A model generated the notes under the pieces. That model did no database searches. It saw only the letters and a list, made by a program, of their open reading frames with translations, and was not told where the DNA came from. From contig NZ_CP014515.1 in assembly GCF_001577365.1 (NCBI RefSeq), positions 1 to 64,000 of the forward strand: 64,000 nucleotides of DNA, given 5' to 3'. Position numbers and translations under genes: made by a program. This stretch comes from Frondihabitans sp. PAMC 28766. GTDB lineage: Bacteria > Actinomycetota > Actinomycetes > Actinomycetales > Microbacteriaceae. Shown here one piece after another: positions 61,027 to 64,000 of this stretch. The number at the start of each line of letters is the position of its first letter. Within the stretch, counting starts at the first letter, position 1.

Positions 61027-61212
61027 TTAGAAGCGACACGCTACTAGGAACACCACAAGGATCCACAAGGGGACTTGGTTGAGAAAGAAGTTGTTTCCGT
61101 GTCGGGGGCCGTTTCCAACGAGGAGCGCGAGGATGGGGCCGAAGATGATGAAAAAAATGCCTCCGCCGATTTCCATCTTGGGGTGCCGGGCTTGCGGCTG
61201 AATGGTTGCCAT
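61027..61212 (-). CDS. Small two-helix membrane protein, 61 aa
   Basis: ATG at 61212 with GAGGAG at good spacing. Helices GGGIFFIIFGPILALLVGNG and NQVPLWILVVFLVACRF. Unknown function. Its strong RBS supports it. Confidence 0.6.
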   Translation of the reverse strand: MATIQPQARHPKMEIGGGIFFIIFGPILALLVGNGPRHGNNFFLNQVPLWILVVFLVACRF

Positions 61213-61300
61213 CTTTGCTCCTCGGTGGCTCCTGCACGGCTTCCCCTCTGAGAAGCCTGTCTAAGCTGATTATCGTCTCTGGTGCTCGATAGCAGACCGC

Positions 61301-61513
61301 CTAACCGTGTTTTCCCGATGCGATGAAGACGCCGGTGAGTACGAACGCGACTAGCCCAATCCCCAATCCCGCGACGGCCAGCGCCCGGCCGCGTTCTCCG
61401 GTCTTGCGTATTTGTGAAAGAGCGATGCCGGAGAGGACGACTCCGGCGACCGACAAGAAGAACGACAGGACGAACCCCGCTATGGCGAAGGTGTTCCATT
61501 TGCGATTCACCAC
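61301..61513 (-). CDS. DUF4190-like membrane protein (second copy, short)
   Basis: Core of about 70 residues: KWNTFAIAGFVLSFFLSVAG, then LSQIRKTGERGRALAVAGLG and LVAFVLTGVFIASGKHG, related to the protein at 10964. Start taken at the GTG pair at 61513/61510; the Arg/Cys-rich upstream reading looks non-coding, so the usual Pro-rich head may be lost. Confidence 0.55.
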   Translation of the reverse strand: MVNRKWNTFAIAGFVLSFFLSVAGVVLSGIALSQIRKTGERGRALAVAGLGIGLVAFVLTGVFIASGKHG

Positions 61514-61620
61514 GGTGGGGAAGTTAGCGGATGAGGGGGCTGACCTGTCGTCTTTTCTTCGCCTCCGGTTACAGTAGGGCTGCACCGACGCCCTCGAATT
61601 GACATCAGTAGATTCACGCC

Positions 61621-62600
61621 CTAGCCATCTATGGCTTTGTCGACAGCATCGGAGACAAGGTTGCCGGCGACCGCACAAGCGCCCGTTGCGACGATTGCCG
61701 CTATCCCGTCGGTGATTCCATCGAAGAAGGCATCGCAGGCGATTTCGAAGGCAGTTCCTGTGATATAGCCCAACAGGTTTTCGCTGGTGAGCACTTCGTA
61801 GACGGATTCTCCCGCAGCAACGGCGCTGATGATTCGTTTGATGAGCGCGACTGCGATTGAGCCGTCCGGGTCGGTGCTATTGATCGGGTCATCTCCGGCG
61901 TAGGAGTACCGGTTTGCGTTCGCGGGGTTCAGCGGGGCATCAAGGGTGTCCTGCTGGGTCCAGGTTCCGGTCACCGGGTTGTACCAACGGAGTCCGAACT
62001 TGACGAGGCCGGATGCGCGGTCCTGGATCCCACCATGGAACGCGTAGGGGTTTTGTCCGGCCCCGTTTCCCGTTCCACCGGCCGTGAGGACCTGAGTGCC
62101 GTATGGGTCGTAGGAGAAGGAGAAGGCATTGGTGGAAAAGTCCGTGAGGAGCCCCACGGGGTTTTCGAGGCCGTCGTCGACATACAGGCAGGCGATGTCG
62201 GATGAGGTCGTGAGCATCAAAGGTTGGCCTGTGATCGGGTCGCTGTAGACGTAGCCGGACGCGGTCTGTGTCGTCACGACCTGATAGCCAACGATCTCGG
62301 GTTGCCCTTGGGCGTCGTTCTGTCCGTAGCTGATGTTGAACGTGTGCTGGTTGGGGGTCGTTTCGGAGAGAACTTCGTTCTGCGCGGCACCAGCGTAGGT
62401 ATACGACGTGACGACTCCGGTCGCCGTGTTCTTCGAGGTGGTCATCTGCTCGGCCGCGTTGTAGGTGTACGTCGCGGTCGGGGTGGTCGTGAGATTCCCG
62501 GCCCCGTCATAGACGTACCCGGTGGTGGTGATCTGGTTCGCCGCGTTGTAGGTCAGGGTCTGGGATGAGGTGGTCGATCCGGATGCCGTGGCGGTGAGGC
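61621..62600 (-). pseudogene. RHS-repeat protein, C-terminal fragment
   Basis: About 326 residues: RHS repeats (YVYDGAGNLTTTPTATYTYN, YSDPITGQPLMLTTSSDIAC, FSFSYDPYGTQVLTAGGTGN) then the core end GLVKFGLRWYNPVTGTWTQQ, DTLDAPLNPANANRYSYAGD, DPINSTDPDG, followed by a variable helical tail (about 70 residues) that would be the toxin-like tip. The 5' part is removed by MITE copy 3. No immunity gene is seen directly downstream. Confidence 0.8.
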
Positions 62601-62889
62601 GGGGTCTTGGTAGTAACGGACCACGATTGAACGCTAAGCCTTCAGGAGTCTCTGGCCCGTAGCTCTTTACAGGATTTTCTGGCCTATGCGGCACGGATCG
62701 CGGCTGGATGGCGCCGGTCTGTTTCGATGAGCCGGAGGTGGTGGTCACGGTCAGGTAGCGAGTTTGAAAGCAGCAGGAAATTGCTGTTCAGGAGTATTTT
62801 CTTGGTTGCCACTAAACGGCATTGGTCTAGTCCCAGGATTCCGTAGATCGGCCTAGCGTTCAATTCTGTACCTTTACTACCAAGACCCC
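62601..62889 (-). mobile_element. 289-bp MITE, copy 3 (diverged, inverted)
   Basis: Same length and ends as copies 1 and 2 but in the opposite orientation and with scattered substitutions. It cuts the RHS gene on one side and a small gene fragment on the other. Confidence 0.85.
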
Positions 62890-63098
62890 GTCCTCGACTA
62901 GGGGAAGCCCCGGATCCCTGGATCCGGCAGATGGCGAAGCAAGTCGGCGACGTGGAAGCAGCCCTCCGCGATGTCTGACTCGTCAACTCAGTTGTAGCCG
63001 CCGGCGAGTAGTTGGGCTTTCAGAATTTCAAATTCGCCATCGTCGAGGATTCCCTGGTGGCGGAGGGTGGCAGGCTTCGTCAGCGACGGAAACCGACG
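62890..63098. pseudogene. Two gene fragments beside MITE copy 3
   Basis: On the plus strand LGEAPDPWIRQMAKQVGDVE then AALRDV-stop ends at 62978. On the minus strand SLTKPATLRHQGILDDGEFE then ILKAQLLAGGYN (62988 to about 63098) is a SHOCT-type oligomerisation motif whose N-terminal part is missing. Both are remnants. Confidence 0.45.
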
Positions 63099-63284
63099 GC
63101 CCGCCACCCTAGGCAGTGCAACCCTGAGCCAGGCAGCCGTGGAGATAAGGCGGTCTGAGGCATTCTCCGTATCAGCCCCGGGACGCTGTTTCCTAAGCAA
63201 CACTGGCGTCTGAACACGGCGAAGCGGGGAGTGATAACCGGGGACGCGCACATTGCCCCTGACCGGACCAGAGGAGCAGGGTCG

Positions 63285-64000
63285 TCATGATGCGGTGGCG
63301 GCCCGACGTAGGGCCGTGGCCGGCTGGTCTTCGTGCCATTCATCCACCAGCGCGCCGGCAGTCAGGACGACTCCGTAAACGCTTTCAGCTTGGTCGGCCG
63401 TTAATAGTTCGTCTCTTACATCGGCGAGCACGCGAGCTGGTTCGCGGTCAAAGGGCTTGCCGTATCCACCGCCACCACCCGTACGCACCGCCATGATGGC
63501 TCCAACCGGTACAGGGTAATCTCCCACGCGCTCGTTGTGGATTTCTGAGGTGCCGTCGGGAAAGAGAAGTTCGCCATGATTAGCGATCCCGTTGCCACCA
63601 CCGGCAACGCCTCGGGAGAGGATGTCCTTTGTGTTCTCGAGAGCCGTCTTGATCATGCTGTTGGCCTGAAGAATGCGGAAGTCTCGTCGGACGCCCATAC
63701 CGCCTCGGAATTCGCCGGCGCCCGCCGAGCCGGGGTTGAGAGCGAATTGCTCCACGATGATCGGATATCTCGACTCCATCACCTCGACTGGGGTGTTCCA
63801 GGTATCTCCGTCACCCATGTAGACCAGCGTGCCGCCGTCGTGGCCAGGGAAGCCGCCGTGGCCGCCCTGAACGGGCTCCGCCATGACGAAACGGTCTTCG
63901 GCGGGTGCGTTCGTGCAGAGAATGTATTCAGCCCACATTTGGTAACTGCCGGCTCGTCCGCGGTCTGCGGTCAGCTCGCCGAGTGCGTAGGCGACGGATT
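63285..64000 (-). CDS. hyuB: Hydantoinase B / oxoprolinase-type subunit, partial
   Basis: 238 C-terminal residues; the gene continues past the right edge (VAYALGELTADRGRAGSYQM). Typical HyuB segments: FVMAEPVQGGHGGFPGHDGG, NTPVEVMESRYPIIVEQFAL, PGSAGAGEFRGGMGVRRDFR, PVGAIMAVRTGGGGGYGKPF. HyuB works with HyuA in ATP-dependent opening of hydantoins or 5-oxoproline. No partner is visible to the left, so it ends its operon. It marks the return to metabolic-type DNA. Confidence 0.88.
   Translation of the reverse strand, partial: SVAYALGELTADRGRAGSYQMWAEYILCTNAPAEDRFVMAEPVQGGHGGFPGHDGGTLVYMGDGDTWNTPVEVMESRYPIIVEQFALNPGSAGAGEFRGGMGVRRDFRILQANSMIKTALENTKDILSRGVAGGGNGIANHGELLFPDGTSEIHNERVGDYPVPVGAIMAVRTGGGGGYGKPFDREPARVLADVRDELLTADQAESVYGVVLTAGALVDEWHEDQPATALRRAATAS

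Overview
The window is about 64 kb of high-GC actinobacterial DNA. The closest fit is a member of the Microbacteriaceae or a related family: SigK-type ECF factors, DUF4193 and DUF4190 proteins, NrdH and a SCO6880-type conjugation system all point that way. A ParA-type ATPase with an adjacent centromere-like array, a probable replication initiator, a MobF relaxase and a full type IV secretion (T4SS) operon indicate a conjugative plasmid, or an integrated copy of one. No rRNA, tRNA or CRISPR array was recognised.

Layout. 1-3.4 kb: plasmid maintenance, with the start of parA, a strictly periodic TCTAGA array, a decayed mpaB-like gene, a probable rep gene and a small DNA-binding-like protein. 4-11.3 kb: barstar-like protein, three SigK-type sigma factors, a secreted protein, DUF4193, a membrane protein, a GntR regulator and DUF4190. 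11.3-21.2 kb: serine recombinase with a hix-like palindrome, a HEPN-like protein, a PD-(D/E)XK-like nuclease and a type I restriction-modification locus that is broken three times: frameshift in hsdM, IS3 insertion in hsdR, and loss of the hsdR 3' end. 21.2-24.4 kb: ribbon-helix-helix regulator and a compact cluster of small proteins with a divergent sigma-like protein. 24.4-28.0 kb: an IS21-family element that carries a GNAT gene and splits a host gene.

28.1-34.4 kb looks like a conjugative leading region. A hairpin-dense non-coding tract precedes an ArdC-type antirestriction gene and a run of small genes reading toward the presumed oriT. 34.4-38.4 kb is the TrwC/TraA-type relaxase-helicase. 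38.5-49.4 kb is a tightly coupled minus-strand transfer operon: MinD-like ATPase, pilin-like/TcpC-like fusion, VirB6, SCO6880, VirB4, cell-wall hydrolase, small protein, VirD4 and DUF4913. A divergent ArsR-like regulator and a direct-repeat operator lie at its head.

50-51.4 kb holds a regulator/membrane protein pair. From 51.5 kb onward the DNA is a graveyard of nested mobile elements (three copies of a 289-bp MITE, IS110, two further IS3 elements, IS256 remnant, IS630) mixed with truncated genes (ssb, rhs, SHOCT protein) and a few intact ones (nrdH, secreted serine protease). The window ends inside a hydantoinase B gene.
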